From Betaproteobacteria bacterium (GTDB lineage Bacteria > Pseudomonadota > Gammaproteobacteria > Burkholderiales > UBA3065): a stretch of 42,892 bases of DNA. Each line of letters begins with the position of its first letter. Within the stretch, counting starts at the first letter, position 1. The translations under genes were made by a program, and so were the position numbers. The DNA lies in contig JAIXXL010000017.1 of the NCBI GenBank assembly GCA_027490755.1, positions 1 through 42,892 of the forward strand, written 5' to 3'. The notes beneath the pieces were generated by a model, which saw nothing but the letters and a program-made list of their open reading frames with translations, did no database searches and was not told the origin of the DNA. Below are positions 10,546 through 23,147 of this stretch, one piece after another.

Positions 10546-11085
10546 TCAGACGACTCGCTTGATCGCTGTCAGTCGTGACCACTCGAAACACGGACCCGGG
10601 TCGGTCTTGCGGCCCGGGGCGATGTCGCTATGGCCAGCGGCACCGCGCAGTGGCAAGGCCGCCACCAGTTGCGCCGCGAGATGCTCGAGCGCCGAGTACT
10701 GCGGATCGGTGAAGGGCTGGTCGTCGGCACCCTCGAGCTCGATGCCGACCGAGAAGTCGTTGCAACGATCGCGGCCTTGCCAGACCGAGACACCGGCGTG
10801 CCAGGCCCGGTCGAAGACAGACACGCACTGCGTCACCCGCCCGTCGCGTTCGATGACGAAATGCGCCGACACGCGCAGACCCTCGATGTCGCGGTAGAAC
10901 GGGTGCCTGCTGGCGTCGAGCCGGTTGCCGAACAGGGCGAACACGTCGCCGCTACCGAACTGGCCGGGCGGCAGGCTGATGTTGTGGATCACCAGCAGGT
11001 CGACCGCGACCGGCGGGCGGGCGTCACAGTTGGGCGACGACTCGGCGCGCACGCCCTGCAGCCAGCCCGCACGATCGAAGCCCAT
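10546..11085 (-). CDS. ampD: AmpD, 1,6-anhydro-N-acetylmuramyl-L-alanine amidase
   Basis: Cytoplasmic zinc amidase that splits the peptide from anhydro-muropeptides during peptidoglycan recycling and so keeps AmpC induction low. The 179-aa protein has zinc ligands at His34 (VIHNIS), His152 and Asp162 (GHSDIAPGRKTDPG), almost the same numbering as the characterised enzyme, and Glu116 in GIELEG. It lacks a signal peptide, separating it from periplasmic AmiD. It lies 28 bp after the PP0621-type gene. The peptide importer encoded at 15589-22266 could feed the same recycling pathway, although that link is inference. Confidence 0.93.
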   Translation of the reverse strand: MGFDRAGWLQGVRAESSPNCDARPPVAVDLLVIHNISLPPGQFGSGDVFALFGNRLDASRHPFYRDIEGLRVSAHFVIERDGRVTQCVSVFDRAWHAGVSVWQGRDRCNDFSVGIELEGADDQPFTDPQYSALEHLAAQLVAALPLRGAAGHSDIAPGRKTDPGPCFEWSRLTAIKRVV

Positions 11086-11113
11086 CGACAGCGCTCAGGT
11101 GGCCGCGCGGGCG

Positions 11114-11380
11114 CTAGTAGCCGGCAGCTGCACGGTGCTCCTCGCAGCAGAACCCGTGCTTGCCGGCGAACACCGCAGCGGAGTGTGGGACGTGGGTATT
11201 GCAGTACTCGCAGCGGACCATGTTCTCACCGGCCTTGTTCTGGCCCGCATCGCCGGTTCCGTTTGCCGGTGGACGCCCGCTGGACGCATCGCCATCGCGG
11301 CCGGACCCCGCGCGTCCGCCGCGGGCGAACCACCACAGGCCGCCCCCGATCAGGGCGATGAGCAGAAGCAGTTTGAGCAT
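11114..11380 (-). CDS. PP0621 family small membrane-anchored zinc-ribbon-like protein
   Basis: An 88-aa protein with one N-terminal membrane helix (residues 2-18, LKLLLLIALIGGGLWWFAR), a Gly/Asp-rich linker, and a C-terminal metal-site-like domain: C57-x2-C60 (RCEYCNTHVP) and C78-C79 followed by EEH82. This is the pattern of the PP0621 family found in many proteobacteria; its role is unknown. The helix followed by positive residues suggests an inner-membrane protein with the cysteine domain in the cytoplasm, which is inference. It lies upstream of ampD and is probably co-transcribed with it. Confidence 0.82.
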   Translation of the reverse strand: MLKLLLLIALIGGGLWWFARGGRAGSGRDGDASSGRPPANGTGDAGQNKAGENMVRCEYCNTHVPHSAAVFAGKHGFCCEEHRAAAGY

Positions 11381-11462
11381 TTGTGCAAACTCCGCGCCAG
11401 CGGCCGTTGCGGCCGGTATTGGCGAAGTTTAGATGACTGGCGCCGGACAGCGCCAAACAAGG

Positions 11463-11541
<79 letters not shown>

Positions 11542-11579
11542 AAGTAACCGGATCTCCGACCATTCTGCCGCCGCCGGCC

Positions 11580-12548
11580 TTAGTGGTCCCGGTCGGCTGC
11601 AAAGACTGTCAAAGATAGCAGAACTTCGCGGTCGGGTGAAGGCTCCAGCACCTCCAGCGCGGCGCGGGCCAGACCCAACTCGGACTCAGCCACGCCACGT
11701 GCGTAGTCAAGCGCCCCGGTCCGGCGGATGGCGGCAAGCACTGCCTCGATGTCGGCGCAACCGCCCTCCTCGATCGCCTGCCGGACCAGTGCCGCTTCCG
11801 CCGCGTGACCGTGGCGGATGGTGTGGATCAGCGGCAGCGTCGGCTTGCCCTCGGCAAGATCGTCGCCAACGTTCTTGCCGGTGCTCGACGGGTCGCCCGA
11901 ATAGTCGAGGATGTCGTCGACCAGCTGGAATGCCGTGCCCAGGTGCATGCCGTAGGCGGCCATCGCCGTGTCGCGCGCCGGGTCGGCGCCGCCGAGCACT
12001 GCGCCAAGACGCGTCGAGGCCTCGAACAGCTTGGCCGTCTTGTAGCGGATGACGCGCAGGTAGGCGGCCTCGTCGATGTCTGGGTCGTTGCAGTTCATCA
12101 ACTGCAGCACCTCACCCTCGGCGATGGTGTTGGTGGCGTCGGCCAGGACCTCCATCACGCGCATGCTGCCGATGCCGACCATCATCTGGAAGGCGCGGCT
12201 GTAGAGGAAGTCGCCGACCAGCACCGCCGGGGCGTTGCCGAAGGCGGCGTTGGCGGTCTCGCGGCCGCGGCGCAGCGCGGATTCGTCGACCACGTCGTCG
12301 TGCAACAGGGTGGCGGTGTGGATGAACTCGATGATCGCCGCCAGCTCGTGAACGCGCGCATCGCTCACGCCATGGGCGTGGCTGGACAGCACCACCAGCG
12401 CCGGGCGCAGGCGCTTGCCGCCGGCGGAGATGATGTAGTCGGCGACCTGGCTGACCAGCGCGACCTCGGAGTGCAGGCGCTCGCGGATGACGCGATCGAT
12501 GGCAGCCATGTCTGCCGCCAGGTGCTGCTGGATGAGGGGTAGCGCCAC
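11580..12548 (-). CDS. ispB: Octaprenyl-type polyprenyl diphosphate synthase
   Basis: Elongates farnesyl diphosphate with isopentenyl diphosphate to the side chain of ubiquinone. The protein has both aspartate-rich motifs of trans-prenyltransferases: [10 protein letters not shown] (Asp84, 85, 88) and [10 protein letters not shown] near residue 210, plus the GGKRLRPAL substrate-binding segment near 43-51. I chose the GTG at 12548, which gives 322 aa (E. coli IspB has 323) and has AGGA upstream; a longer frame begins at 12599 without support. Chain length cannot be read from sequence alone. Divergent from rplU, the usual arrangement in proteobacteria. Confidence 0.93.
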   Translation of the reverse strand: MALPLIQQHLAADMAAIDRVIRERLHSEVALVSQVADYIISAGGKRLRPALVVLSSHAHGVSDARVHELAAIIEFIHTATLLHDDVVDESALRRGRETANAAFGNAPAVLVGDFLYSRAFQMMVGIGSMRVMEVLADATNTIAEGEVLQLMNCNDPDIDEAAYLRVIRYKTAKLFEASTRLGAVLGGADPARDTAMAAYGMHLGTAFQLVDDILDYSGDPSSTGKNVGDDLAEGKPTLPLIHTIRHGHAAEAALVRQAIEEGGCADIEAVLAAIRRTGALDYARGVAESELGLARAALEVLEPSPDREVLLSLTVFAADRDH

Positions 12549-12607
12549 GCCGTGTCCTGCCGTTGGGGAGGCGCCGAGTCTAGCCCACCGCGACGCCACT
12601 TTCAGCC

Positions 12608-12637
12608 TTTACCAAACGAGTGTTCGCTTGATATCAT
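12608..12637 (+). promoter_or_regulatory. Possible rplU-rpmA promoter
   Basis: TTTACC (12608-12613) and TATCAT (12632-12637) are 18 bp apart in the 165-bp gap between ispB and rplU and would give a leader of about 70 bases. The match is moderate; other positions are possible. Confidence 0.35.
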
Positions 12638-12713
12638 TAGGGGTTTACCGGCTCTGCAGGTGCTCATCGCGCTGGCGGTGCCGAGAAAAGAGCCCGAAAC
12701 AAGGAGCCTATAT

Positions 12714-13028
12714 ATGTATGCAGTGATCAAGACAGGTGGCAAGCAGTACCGCGTCGAACCGGGCGCAAAGTTGCGCGTGGAGACGCTCGAAGCCGAGGCC
12801 GGCACCAGCATCAAGCTGGATCAGGTGCTGATGATCGGTGACGGCGACAATGTGTCGGTGGGCACGCCGCTGCTGGCCGGCGCATCGGTGAAGGCCACCG
12901 TTGTATCGCACGGCCGTGGCGAGAAGATCCGCATCTTCAAGATGCGCCGCCGCAAGCATTACCAAAAACGCATGGGTCACCGCCAGAACTACACCGAGCT
13001 GCTGATCGACAGCATCTCGGCCAAGTAA
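12714..13028 (+). CDS. rplU: 50S ribosomal protein L21
   Basis: A 104-aa ribosomal protein with the diagnostic N-terminus [17 protein letters not shown] and the RNA-binding [21 protein letters not shown] segment near residues 70-90. It binds 23S rRNA in the large subunit. The ATG at 12714 follows AAGGAG at a good distance; the ATG four bases later is out of frame. Length is typical. It is followed by rpmA after 13 bp, the standard pairing. Confidence 0.98.
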   Translation: MYAVIKTGGKQYRVEPGAKLRVETLEAEAGTSIKLDQVLMIGDGDNVSVGTPLLAGASVKATVVSHGRGEKIRIFKMRRRKHYQKRMGHRQNYTELLIDSISAK

Positions 13029-13041
13029 GGGAGAGCAGGCA

Positions 13042-15585
<2,544 letters not shown>

Positions 15586-15588
15586 CGC

Positions 15589-17634
15589 TCAGTTATCCGG
15601 GGCCAGCGCCGGCTTGACCGGCGCCGCCACATAGGCACCGCCGGTCAGCACCATGTGGTGGCAACTCACCGCGCGTCCGTCTGCGATCACCGAACCGGGA
15701 TACGCCTGCCGGCAGGTGCGGTCGGCGTAGCTGCAACGCGGGTTGAAGTGACAACCCTCGGGTGGATCGGCCGGCGACGGCAACTCGCCTGCCAGAACGA
15801 TGCGCTGCGGCTGGCGCGCGATATCGACGCGCGGGATGGCCGACAGCAGCGCCTGCGTGTACGGGTGCTGGGGCCGCTTGAGGACCAGCTTGGCCTCACC
15901 CTGCTCGACGATGCGGCCGAGATACATCACCGCCACCTCGTGGGCCAGGTACTCGACCACCGACAGGTTGTGCGAGATGAGCAGGTAGGCCACACCCAGT
16001 TCGTCCTGCAGGTCCTTGAGCAGGTTCAGGATCTGCGCCTGCACCGAGACGTCCAGGGCGGATGTGGGCTCGTCGCAGACGATCAGCCGCGGCTCCACCG
16101 CCAGCGCGCGCGCGATGGCGATGCGCTGCCGCTGGCCGCCGCTGAATTCGTGAGGAAAACGCCAGCGCGCCGCCGAAGGCAGGCCGACCTGGTCGAGCAG
16201 GCGGTCGACGCGCTTCAGCCGATCAGCCGGGCTGTTGCCGACACCGAGCGCGGTCATGCCCTCCATCAGGATGTCGGCCACGCGCATGCGCGGGTCGAGC
16301 GAGGCATACGGATCCTGGAAGACGATCTGCACCTGGTTGCGGCGCGCGCGCAGCGCCTCGCCCTGCAGGCCAGACCAGTCGCGGCCCTGGAAGCTGATGT
16401 CGCCGCCAGTGAGCGTGTTGAGGCGGACGATGGCCTTACCGACTGTGGTCTTGCCGCAGCCCGACTCGCCGACCAGGGCCAGCGTACGGCCCGGCGGGAT
16501 GCTCAGGCTGACGCCGTCGACCGCCTTGACCGCCCCCACCTGCCGACGCAGCAGGCCGGCGCGGATCGGAAAGTGCACGCGCACGTCCTGCAGCTGCAGC
16601 AACGGGGGCTGCGGCGTGCCGCTGGCCGCGGGGTTCATGCTGCGCAGAGCCTCCGGCAGCGGCGGCAGCGTGTCGGCATGCGGACAACGGATACCGTCGC
16701 GCGAGGCGCCTGACCACTCCGGCGCCTGGCTGTGGCAGGCGTCCTGCACCCAGCTGCATCGCGGTGCGAAGCGGCAACCGGCGATGCCGCCGTCGAGCGG
16801 CGGCACCTGCCCGGGGATGGTGGCGAGGCGCTGGTTGGGGCCGGTCACCTCGGGCAGCGCGTTGAGCAGCAGGCGCGTGTAGGGGTGGCGCGGGTGGTGC
16901 AGCACCTGCGCGCTGGTGCCGCTCTCCACCACCTGACCGGCGTACATCACCGCGACATGGTGCGCCATGTTCGCCACCACGCCGAGGTCGTGTGTGATCA
17001 GCAGCAGGGACATGCCGCGCTCGGCCTGCAGGCGCTTGAGCAGGTCCAGCACCTGCGCCTGGATGGTCACGTCCAGCGCGGTGGTGGGTTCGTCGGCGAT
17101 GAGCAGTTCGGGCTCGCCAGCCAGCGCCATGGCGATCATGACGCGCTGCTTCATGCCACCAGACAGCTGGAACGGGTACTCGTTGATGCGCCGGACCGGG
17201 TCGGCGATGCCGACCGACTGCAACAGCTCGATGGTGCGCACCGCCGCGGCACCCTCCGACAGACCCAGGTGTTCGGTGAGCACCTCGCCGATCTGGCTGC
17301 CGATGGTCATCACCGGGTTGAGCGAGAGCATCGGCTCCTGGAAGATCATCGCCATGCGCTGGCCGCGCAGCTCGCGCATCAATGCCTCGGGCCGGGCAAG
17401 GATGTCCTCGCCGTCAAGGCGCACATGCCCGCCGGCGATCGCGCCGACATCGGGCAGCAGGCGCATCAGCGCCAGCGCGGTCATCGACTTGCCGCACCCC
17501 GATTCACCCAGAAGCGCGAAGGTCTCGCCGCGACCGATGTCGAGGTCGATGCCGGAAACGACGCGCAGCGCGCGACCAGCCAGGTGCAGGTCGACCGCGA
17601 GGTCGCGGACAGACAACAAGGGTTGCTGGCTCAT
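15589..17634 (-). CDS. yejF: Peptide ABC importer, double ATPase (YejF-like)
   Basis: Two complete ABC ATPases in one 681-aa chain that energise the YejB/YejE-like permeases. First half: Walker A GESGCGKSM near residue 43, LSGGMKQRV, Walker B IADEPTTALD. Second half: GESGCGKTT near 387, FSGGQRQRI, CDEPTSALD. Each half ends with the peptide-transporter zone and four cysteines (GCRFAPRCSW...C...C and GCHFNPRCSY...C...C), as in Dpp/Opp ATPases reported to bind an iron-sulfur cluster. The ATG at 17634 overlaps the preceding stop by 4 bp. It is longer than E. coli YejF (about 529 aa), because both cysteine zones and a linker are retained. Confidence 0.92.
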   Translation of the reverse strand: MSQQPLLSVRDLAVDLHLAGRALRVVSGIDLDIGRGETFALLGESGCGKSMTALALMRLLPDVGAIAGGHVRLDGEDILARPEALMRELRGQRMAMIFQEPMLSLNPVMTIGSQIGEVLTEHLGLSEGAAAVRTIELLQSVGIADPVRRINEYPFQLSGGMKQRVMIAMALAGEPELLIADEPTTALDVTIQAQVLDLLKRLQAERGMSLLLITHDLGVVANMAHHVAVMYAGQVVESGTSAQVLHHPRHPYTRLLLNALPEVTGPNQRLATIPGQVPPLDGGIAGCRFAPRCSWVQDACHSQAPEWSGASRDGIRCPHADTLPPLPEALRSMNPAASGTPQPPLLQLQDVRVHFPIRAGLLRRQVGAVKAVDGVSLSIPPGRTLALVGESGCGKTTVGKAIVRLNTLTGGDISFQGRDWSGLQGEALRARRNQVQIVFQDPYASLDPRMRVADILMEGMTALGVGNSPADRLKRVDRLLDQVGLPSAARWRFPHEFSGGQRQRIAIARALAVEPRLIVCDEPTSALDVSVQAQILNLLKDLQDELGVAYLLISHNLSVVEYLAHEVAVMYLGRIVEQGEAKLVLKRPQHPYTQALLSAIPRVDIARQPQRIVLAGELPSPADPPEGCHFNPRCSYADRTCRQAYPGSVIADGRAVSCHHMVLTGGAYVAAPVKPALAPDN

Positions 17635-19070
17635 GCCACCCCCCTCACCCGCGTCCGCGGATCGAGCGCGTCGCGAACCGCATCGGCGAACAGGTTGGCC
17701 GCCAGCACCAGCACGAACATGAAGACGAAGGCCGCAGCCAGTGCCCACCAGACCATCGGCTCACGCGCCATCTCCAGGCGCGCCGAGTTGATCATGGTGC
17801 CGAAACTGATCATCGACGGGTCGACGCCGACGCCGACATAACTGAGCACCGCCTCGGCCAGCACCAGCCCGGAGAAGTCCATGACCAGCGCGATGAGGAC
17901 GATGTGCATGACGTTGGGCAGGATGTGGCGGCCGAGGATGCTCCAGCTCGACACGCCGAAGGCTTGCGCCGCCTGCACATACTCGAGCTCGCGCAGCTTG
18001 AGCGTCTCGCCGCGCAGCAGGCGTGCCAGGCCGGTCCAGCTGGTGATGCCGAGGATCAGGCAAAGGAACAGCAGGCGGAAGTCAGCACGTGCTGTCACGG
18101 TCTCGAACGACTCCGGATGGGTATCCATGTAGACCTGCGTCATCAGCACGGCTGCTGCGATGAGCAGCACGCCGGGGATCGAGTTGAGGGTGGTGTAGAG
18201 GTACTGGATGAGGTCATCGATCCAGCCGCGGAAGTAGCCGGCAGCGATGCCCAGCACCACGCCGAACGGCAGGGTGACGAGGGTGGTGAGGGTGCCGATG
18301 ACCAGCGCCGTGCGGATGCTCTTGAGGATCTGGTAGAGCACATCCTGGCCGACCTTGTCGGTGCCGAACACGTGGTAACCACTGGCCAGCGCAGCCAGCA
18401 CACCACCCAGCGTGGTCACCCCCAGCAGCGTCCAGGCGGCCCAGTGCACGGCGTCGTGGCCATTGCCGGTGACCCACGCCAGGACCCGCTCCAGCGCACG
18501 GCGCGGCGACAGCAGCAGCGCCAGCAGGGCCAGCGCGCCGAGGCCAGCCGCCAAGCCGCCGAGGGCGCCGCTCAGCGCACGCCCGGCGACATCGGCGGCG
18601 ACACCACCGCGGTCATCGGCAAGATGTGCGCCGCCGTAGCGCAGCCTGGGGTAGTCGCGCTGCGTCCCCTCGTCGCCCTCGATCACGGTCTTGTTGAAGG
18701 CGCGGGTGGCCAGCGGCGCCGAATAGGTGGTCTCGACCTGAGAAGGCAGCGGGTCGAGAAGCAGATCGAGCACGCTGCGCAGCTCGACCGCGTAACGCGT
18801 CTCGGCGGCGGCCTTGCTGGCGGCTGCCACCGGCTCGTCGGGCAGCGCTGGCCGGTAATGCAGCGAATCGAGCAGGCCGATGCCGGCGAAAAGCGCCAAC
18901 AGCGTCGCCGACGCCATGCCGGCACGCGACATGGCGACCTTGCGCCAAGGCGCGGCCAGATGCTCGCGGCGGCGGATGTGCCAGGTGACGGCGAGCAACG
19001 CCAGCACCAGCACGAACATCAGCAGGTCGGTCCACAGCAGGGCGGGCTTGAACGGCAGCATGGGCGTCAC
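17631..19070 (-). CDS. yejE: Peptide ABC importer permease (YejE/DppC-like) with long N-terminal part
   Basis: Inner-membrane permease. The C-terminal 270 residues form a standard DppC-type domain: GTDKVGQDVLYQILKSIRTA, then the coupling loop in EYVQAAQAFGVSSWSILGRHILPN. At 479 aa it is about 140 residues longer than E. coli YejE (341). The extra N-terminal part has membrane segments near residues 11-30 and 50-66, a 90-residue soluble stretch and further helices near 165-188 and 210-230. The start ATG overlaps the yejB stop by 4 bp. Assignment as permease is firm; the role of the extension is unknown. Confidence 0.9.
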   Translation of the reverse strand: MTPMLPFKPALLWTDLLMFVLVLALLAVTWHIRRREHLAAPWRKVAMSRAGMASATLLALFAGIGLLDSLHYRPALPDEPVAAASKAAAETRYAVELRSVLDLLLDPLPSQVETTYSAPLATRAFNKTVIEGDEGTQRDYPRLRYGGAHLADDRGGVAADVAGRALSGALGGLAAGLGALALLALLLSPRRALERVLAWVTGNGHDAVHWAAWTLLGVTTLGGVLAALASGYHVFGTDKVGQDVLYQILKSIRTALVIGTLTTLVTLPFGVVLGIAAGYFRGWIDDLIQYLYTTLNSIPGVLLIAAAVLMTQVYMDTHPESFETVTARADFRLLFLCLILGITSWTGLARLLRGETLKLRELEYVQAAQAFGVSSWSILGRHILPNVMHIVLIALVMDFSGLVLAEAVLSYVGVGVDPSMISFGTMINSARLEMAREPMVWWALAAAFVFMFVLVLAANLFADAVRDALDPRTRVRGVA

Positions 19071-20044
19071 TCCAGCCGGACCCTGGGGTCGGCCCAGGTG
19101 TAGGAGATGTCGGTCAGGACCAGACCGACGATGTAGAGCACCGAACCGAGGAAGACCATCGACCGCACCACGCCAAAGTCCTGGTGGTTGATGGCATCGA
19201 TGGTGTAGCTGCCAAGGCCGGGGATGCCGAAGAAGCTCTCGGTGAGCAGGCTGCCCATGAACAGCAGCGGGATAGCCGCCACCGATGCGGTAAGGATGGG
19301 GATGAGGCCGTTACGCAGCACGTGACGGAACAGCACCTGCAGCTCCGAGAGGCCCTTGGCGCGTGCGGTGCGCACGTACTCGCGGTTGATCTCCTCGAGG
19401 AACAGCGTGCGGTACCAGCGCGCGCCCGCGCCGATGCCACTGACCACGCCGATGACGACCGGCAACATAAGGAAGCGCAGCGCGTCCCAGCTGCCGGAGT
19501 AGCCCGAGATGGGCACCAGCCGCCAGACCTTGGCTACCAGGTACTGGCCGGCGATGATGTAGAACAGCGCCGAGATGGACATGAGCGCGACGCACAGCAC
19601 CACGCCGCTGGTGTCCACGTAGGTGGCGCGGAAGAACACCATGAGCAATGCCACCGAGATCATGGTGACGAGGCCGACAACGAACACCGGCAGCGCGATG
19701 GCAAGACTGGGTCCGGCGCGGGTGCGGATCTCGCTGGCGATGTCGCGGCCGTCATCGGCCTGGCCGAAATCGAAGGCGAACATGGCGGCCGACTTCTCCA
19801 CAAAGATGGTCTCGGTGAACTTGCGCGGGCCATCCTTCTGCGCGTTGTAGAGCAGCGGCTTGTCGTAACCGCGCTCGGCCTTCCAGCGCTCGATGGCCTC
19901 GGGTGTGACGCGCTTCATGCCCAGCGCCATGCGAGCCATGTCCTCGGGCGTGTTGACGACGAAGAACAGCGCGAAGGTGATCAGGTTGACGCCGATCAGG
20001 ATGGGGATGGCGTAGAGCAGGCGACGGATGATGTAGGTGATCAT
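19067..20044 (-). CDS. yejB: Peptide ABC importer permease (YejB/DppB-like)
   Basis: First permease of the importer. The 325-aa protein begins [27 protein letters not shown], the standard start of DppB-type permeases, and has about six membrane segments. The coupling loop [28 protein letters not shown] lies near residue 220. Loss of the periplasmic DP..A segment seen in some relatives was not assessed. Four-base overlaps join it to the genes on both sides, which supports stoichiometric production of one complex. Confidence 0.93.
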   Translation of the reverse strand: MITYIIRRLLYAIPILIGVNLITFALFFVVNTPEDMARMALGMKRVTPEAIERWKAERGYDKPLLYNAQKDGPRKFTETIFVEKSAAMFAFDFGQADDGRDIASEIRTRAGPSLAIALPVFVVGLVTMISVALLMVFFRATYVDTSGVVLCVALMSISALFYIIAGQYLVAKVWRLVPISGYSGSWDALRFLMLPVVIGVVSGIGAGARWYRTLFLEEINREYVRTARAKGLSELQVLFRHVLRNGLIPILTASVAAIPLLFMGSLLTESFFGIPGLGSYTIDAINHQDFGVVRSMVFLGSVLYIVGLVLTDISYTWADPRVRLE

Positions 20045-22266
20045 GCGGCGCCTCCGCTGGCGTCAACCGCGCCTGTGCTGCGGCCCTCGACGCCGCGCGC
20101 CGACTCCTTGCGCCGCCACGCCAGCCAGGCCGGCGCCAGCACCACAAGCGCCAGCGCGCCGACCAGCAGCAGCGGCCACAGCACCGGCGCGTTCCAGTCG
20201 CCACGTGCGGACTCGCGTCGCTGCACGTCCAGCCGCTGGTACTTGAGGCCGTTGCGCGCCATCTGGTTGGGCTTGATGTTGCCGAGCCAGCCGTGCACCA
20301 GGCTGTAGCGCTTGGGATGCATACCCCAGATCCACGGCGCATCGACGCGCAGGATCTCCAGCGCCTTATCGATGATGGCCTGCCGCTCCGGCCCGTTGGG
20401 CATGTTCTTCATCTGCTCGAACAGGCGGTCGAATTCCGCGTTGGTGTAGTTGGCAGAGTTTTCGCCGCCGAACTTGGCGCGGCCCTGCGGCCCGTAGAGC
20501 AGGAACAGGAAGTTCTCCGGGTCCGGGTAGTCGGCGTTCCAGCCCCACTCGAAGATCTGCGCGTTGCCCTTGCGCACCTTCTCCTGGAAGCGGTTGTAAT
20601 CGGTGCCGCGCACCACCATCTGGATATTGAGCCGGGCCAGTTGCTTGCGCATCCAGTCCATCTCGGCCTTGTCGTCGGCGCCGCGCGTGACCGCGTCGAA
20701 GTTGAGCACCAAAGGCTGACCGGTGGCGGCGTCGCGGCCATTAGGGTACCCGGCCTCGGCCAGCAGTCGGCGCGCCTGCTCGATCGACTTGCGGCGCGGC
20801 TTGCCATCGACCCAGTCGTAGACGACCGGATTCACGCCCGCCTGGCCGTCGCGGTAGCCCCAGATGCCGGGTGCGATCGGCCCCATGGCAGGGATGCCGC
20901 GGCCGTTGGCGAAGATGGCGATGTTCTCCTCGAAGTCGATGGCGATGCTGAGCGCCTGGCGCAGCTTGCGCGCGCGCTCCGAGTCGCCGCCGACCACCGG
21001 GTCGAGCATGTTGAAGCCGATGTAGTTGATCGACGCCGACAGCGCCGTCTCGAGGCGGATGCCGCGCGCGGCCATCTCCTCGGAGATCATCGACTCGCCA
21101 CCGCTGGCCGATTTGACCGCCTGGTCAAAGTTGTCCGAGCTGATGCCAGACGAGTCGTACCAGCCCTGCAGGAACTTGTTCCAGTAGGGGATCGACTCGC
21201 GCTCGCGGCTGAACACCACGGTGTCGATGAAGGGCATGGTCTTGCCGGCGTCCTTGAGCAGGCCGCGCGCGGCGTCACCGGCTTCTCCCACGGACGGGTA
21301 GGGCTCACCCGGGAAGTGCGGGTTGCGCCGCAGCACCATGCGCCGGTTCGGATCATTCTCGGCCAGGTAGTAGGGGCCGGTACCGATCGGGTACCAGTCG
21401 AGGCTGACGTTGCGCTCGGCGAAGCCCGGCTGGCTGTAGAAGGCGTCGGCCTCCCACGGGATGGGCGCGAAGAAAGGCATCGCCAGCCAGTAGACGAACT
21501 GCGGGTACTTGCCCTTGACGCGGACGCGGTAGGTCTGCGCGTCGACCACCTCGGCGCCGGCAAGCGCGTGCTTGCGCAGGTCAAGGAAGCCCTGCCCGCT
21601 CTGCTTGGCGTCCTCCATCTTCAGCCGCTTGCCGTACTCGCCAAGACCGACGATGTACTCGGCCATCAGCCCGTAGATGGGCGAGTGCACGCGCGGGTGG
21701 GCCAGGCGCTTGATCTGGTAGACGTAGTCCTCGGCGCGCAGCGGACGGGTGCCGGTCTGCGGCAGGTCGTAGATGCTGCGCACCGCGTCACGCTGCGCAG
21801 ACGGCAGCTGGTGGTAAAGGAAGCCGCCCGTGTTGTCGCGAGCCAGCGCCGGGTGCGGCTGGTAGCGGCGGTCATCCCGGATGCGGATGGTGTAGACGCT
21901 CTGCGCGACCAGATGGTCGGGTGCGTCGTCGGGCAGCAGGCTGCCGTGTTCGTCCAGATAGATCGGCCGCGGCACCTCGGTGGCGGCAAGCGGCATCAGC
22001 TCGTAAGGCCGGCGGAAGTAGTGGTACTGAACCGGCGGCTCGTAGATCTGCGCGTTGAAGGTGGCCTCGTTCTCGCTGTAGGACTGCGCCGGGTCGAGGT
22101 GCTTGGGCCGCTCGACGAACGCCGAGTAGAGGATGGCCTTGCCCGACTCGGCGGCCGGATACGGGTTGTTCCAGGCCTGCGAGCAGGCACCCAGCAGCAG
22201 GCTGGCCATCAGGCCAGCGGCCGACCAGACAATGGCCCGAAGAGGGGCTCGGCTATACTCGCGCAT
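20041..22266 (-). CDS. yejA: Peptide ABC importer substrate-binding lipoprotein with C-terminal membrane anchor (YejA-like)
   Basis: Family-5 extracellular solute-binding protein that should present peptides to the permeases. The 741-aa protein has a signal sequence with lipobox LLGAC (Cys28, then Ser-Gln), the SBP body with the typical [19 protein letters not shown] and [12 protein letters not shown] segments, and, unusually, a C-terminal hydrophobic helix (about residues 693-717, [19 protein letters not shown]) followed by RRK and a 20-residue tail. E. coli YejA (about 604 aa) lacks this anchor. The start codon has only a weak ribosome site. The substrate may be murein or other peptides; this is inference from the family. 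Confidence 0.88.
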   Translation of the reverse strand: MREYSRAPLRAIVWSAAGLMASLLLGACSQAWNNPYPAAESGKAILYSAFVERPKHLDPAQSYSENEATFNAQIYEPPVQYHYFRRPYELMPLAATEVPRPIYLDEHGSLLPDDAPDHLVAQSVYTIRIRDDRRYQPHPALARDNTGGFLYHQLPSAQRDAVRSIYDLPQTGTRPLRAEDYVYQIKRLAHPRVHSPIYGLMAEYIVGLGEYGKRLKMEDAKQSGQGFLDLRKHALAGAEVVDAQTYRVRVKGKYPQFVYWLAMPFFAPIPWEADAFYSQPGFAERNVSLDWYPIGTGPYYLAENDPNRRMVLRRNPHFPGEPYPSVGEAGDAARGLLKDAGKTMPFIDTVVFSRERESIPYWNKFLQGWYDSSGISSDNFDQAVKSASGGESMISEEMAARGIRLETALSASINYIGFNMLDPVVGGDSERARKLRQALSIAIDFEENIAIFANGRGIPAMGPIAPGIWGYRDGQAGVNPVVYDWVDGKPRRKSIEQARRLLAEAGYPNGRDAATGQPLVLNFDAVTRGADDKAEMDWMRKQLARLNIQMVVRGTDYNRFQEKVRKGNAQIFEWGWNADYPDPENFLFLLYGPQGRAKFGGENSANYTNAEFDRLFEQMKNMPNGPERQAIIDKALEILRVDAPWIWGMHPKRYSLVHGWLGNIKPNQMARNGLKYQRLDVQRRESARGDWNAPVLWPLLLVGALALVVLAPAWLAWRRKESARGVEGRSTGAVDASGGAA
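22254..22259 (+). promoter_or_regulatory. Possible -10 element of fabI inside yejA
   Basis: TATACT at 22254-22259, one base from TATAAT, lies about 38 bp before the fabI ATG and falls within the first codons of the divergent yejA. No good -35 hexamer is found 16-18 bp upstream. Confidence 0.35.
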
Positions 22267-22296
22267 TCTCGTTTTTTGTCATGGATGGAGTCGGGA

Positions 22297-23082
22297 ATGC
22301 CATTTCTCGCCGGCAAACGCCTGCTTGTGACCGGGATGCTGTCGAACCGTTCAATCGCCTACGGCATTGCAGCCGCGGCGCACCGCGAAGGCGCCCAACT
22401 GGCCTTCACCTGCCAGGGCGAGCGCGTCCGCGAGCGTACCGTGGAACTGGCCCGAGCGTTCGACGCGGCCGACCGCGTGTTCGACTGCGATGTCGCCTCG
22501 GACGAGCAGATCGAGAAGGTGTTCGCCGACCTGCGCGGCCACTGGGACAGCCTGGACGGCGTGGTGCACGCCATCGCCTTCGCCCCGCGCGAGGCGCTGG
22601 CCGGTGACTACCTGGACAACGCCAGCCGCGAGGCCTTCCGCGTCGCGCACGACATCAGCGCCTACAGCCTGACGGCGCTGGCCAAGGCCGCGCTGCCGAT
22701 GATGCTCGGGCGCGCCGGCTCGATCCTGACGTTGTCGTACCTGGGCGCCGAGCGGGCGATCCCGAACTACAACGTGATGGGTGTGGCCAAGGCAGCGCTG
22801 GAGGCCAACGTGCGCTACCTCGCGGCGAGCCTGGGGCCGCGCGGCATCCGCGTCAACGCGATCTCTGCCGGGCCGATCAAGACCTTGGCCGCGGCCGGCA
22901 TCGGTGGCTTCGGCAAGATCCTGGCGGCGGTGGAGCAGACCGCGCCGCTGCGTCGCAACGTCACCATCGAGGATGTGGGCAACGCCAGCGCGTTCTACCT
23001 GTCCGACCTGGCAGCCGGCATCACCGGCGAGGTGACTTACGTCGACGCCGGCTACAGCATCATCGGCATGCCGAACGCCTGA
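22297..23082 (+). CDS. fabI: Enoyl-[acyl-carrier-protein] reductase (NADH)
   Basis: Catalyses the last step of each fatty-acid elongation cycle. The 261-aa protein shows the FabI form of the SDR fold: [20 protein letters not shown] at 6-25 and the catalytic Tyr148 and Tyr158-x6-Lys165 in [21 protein letters not shown], followed by [11 protein letters not shown]. Length fits (262 in E. coli). I chose the ATG at 22297, with GGAG 7-10 bases upstream; the longer open frame runs antisense to yejA. It diverges from yejA with 30 bp between start codons and is closed by an intrinsic terminator. Confidence 0.97.
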   Translation: MPFLAGKRLLVTGMLSNRSIAYGIAAAAHREGAQLAFTCQGERVRERTVELARAFDAADRVFDCDVASDEQIEKVFADLRGHWDSLDGVVHAIAFAPREALAGDYLDNASREAFRVAHDISAYSLTALAKAALPMMLGRAGSILTLSYLGAERAIPNYNVMGVAKAALEANVRYLAASLGPRGIRVNAISAGPIKTLAAAGIGGFGKILAAVEQTAPLRRNVTIEDVGNASAFYLSDLAAGITGEVTYVDAGYSIIGMPNA

Positions 23083-23116
23083 ATCGAGACCTGGAAGGAA
23101 GCGAGTACCGAACAAC

Positions 23117-23147
23117 GCGGCGGCAGATGGCCGCCGCAGTAGTTTTT
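23117..23147 (+). terminator. Intrinsic terminator after fabI
   Basis: GCGGCGGC (23117-23124) pairs with GCCGCCGC (23130-23137) across AGATG, followed by AGTAGTTTTT. The T-run reaches the stop codon of the convergent ppiD. Confidence 0.85.

Noticed and set aside
20293..22296. Plus-strand frame extending fabI upstream by more than 600 codons
   Set aside because: This is the antisense of yejA. FabI homology and a ribosome site begin at 22297.
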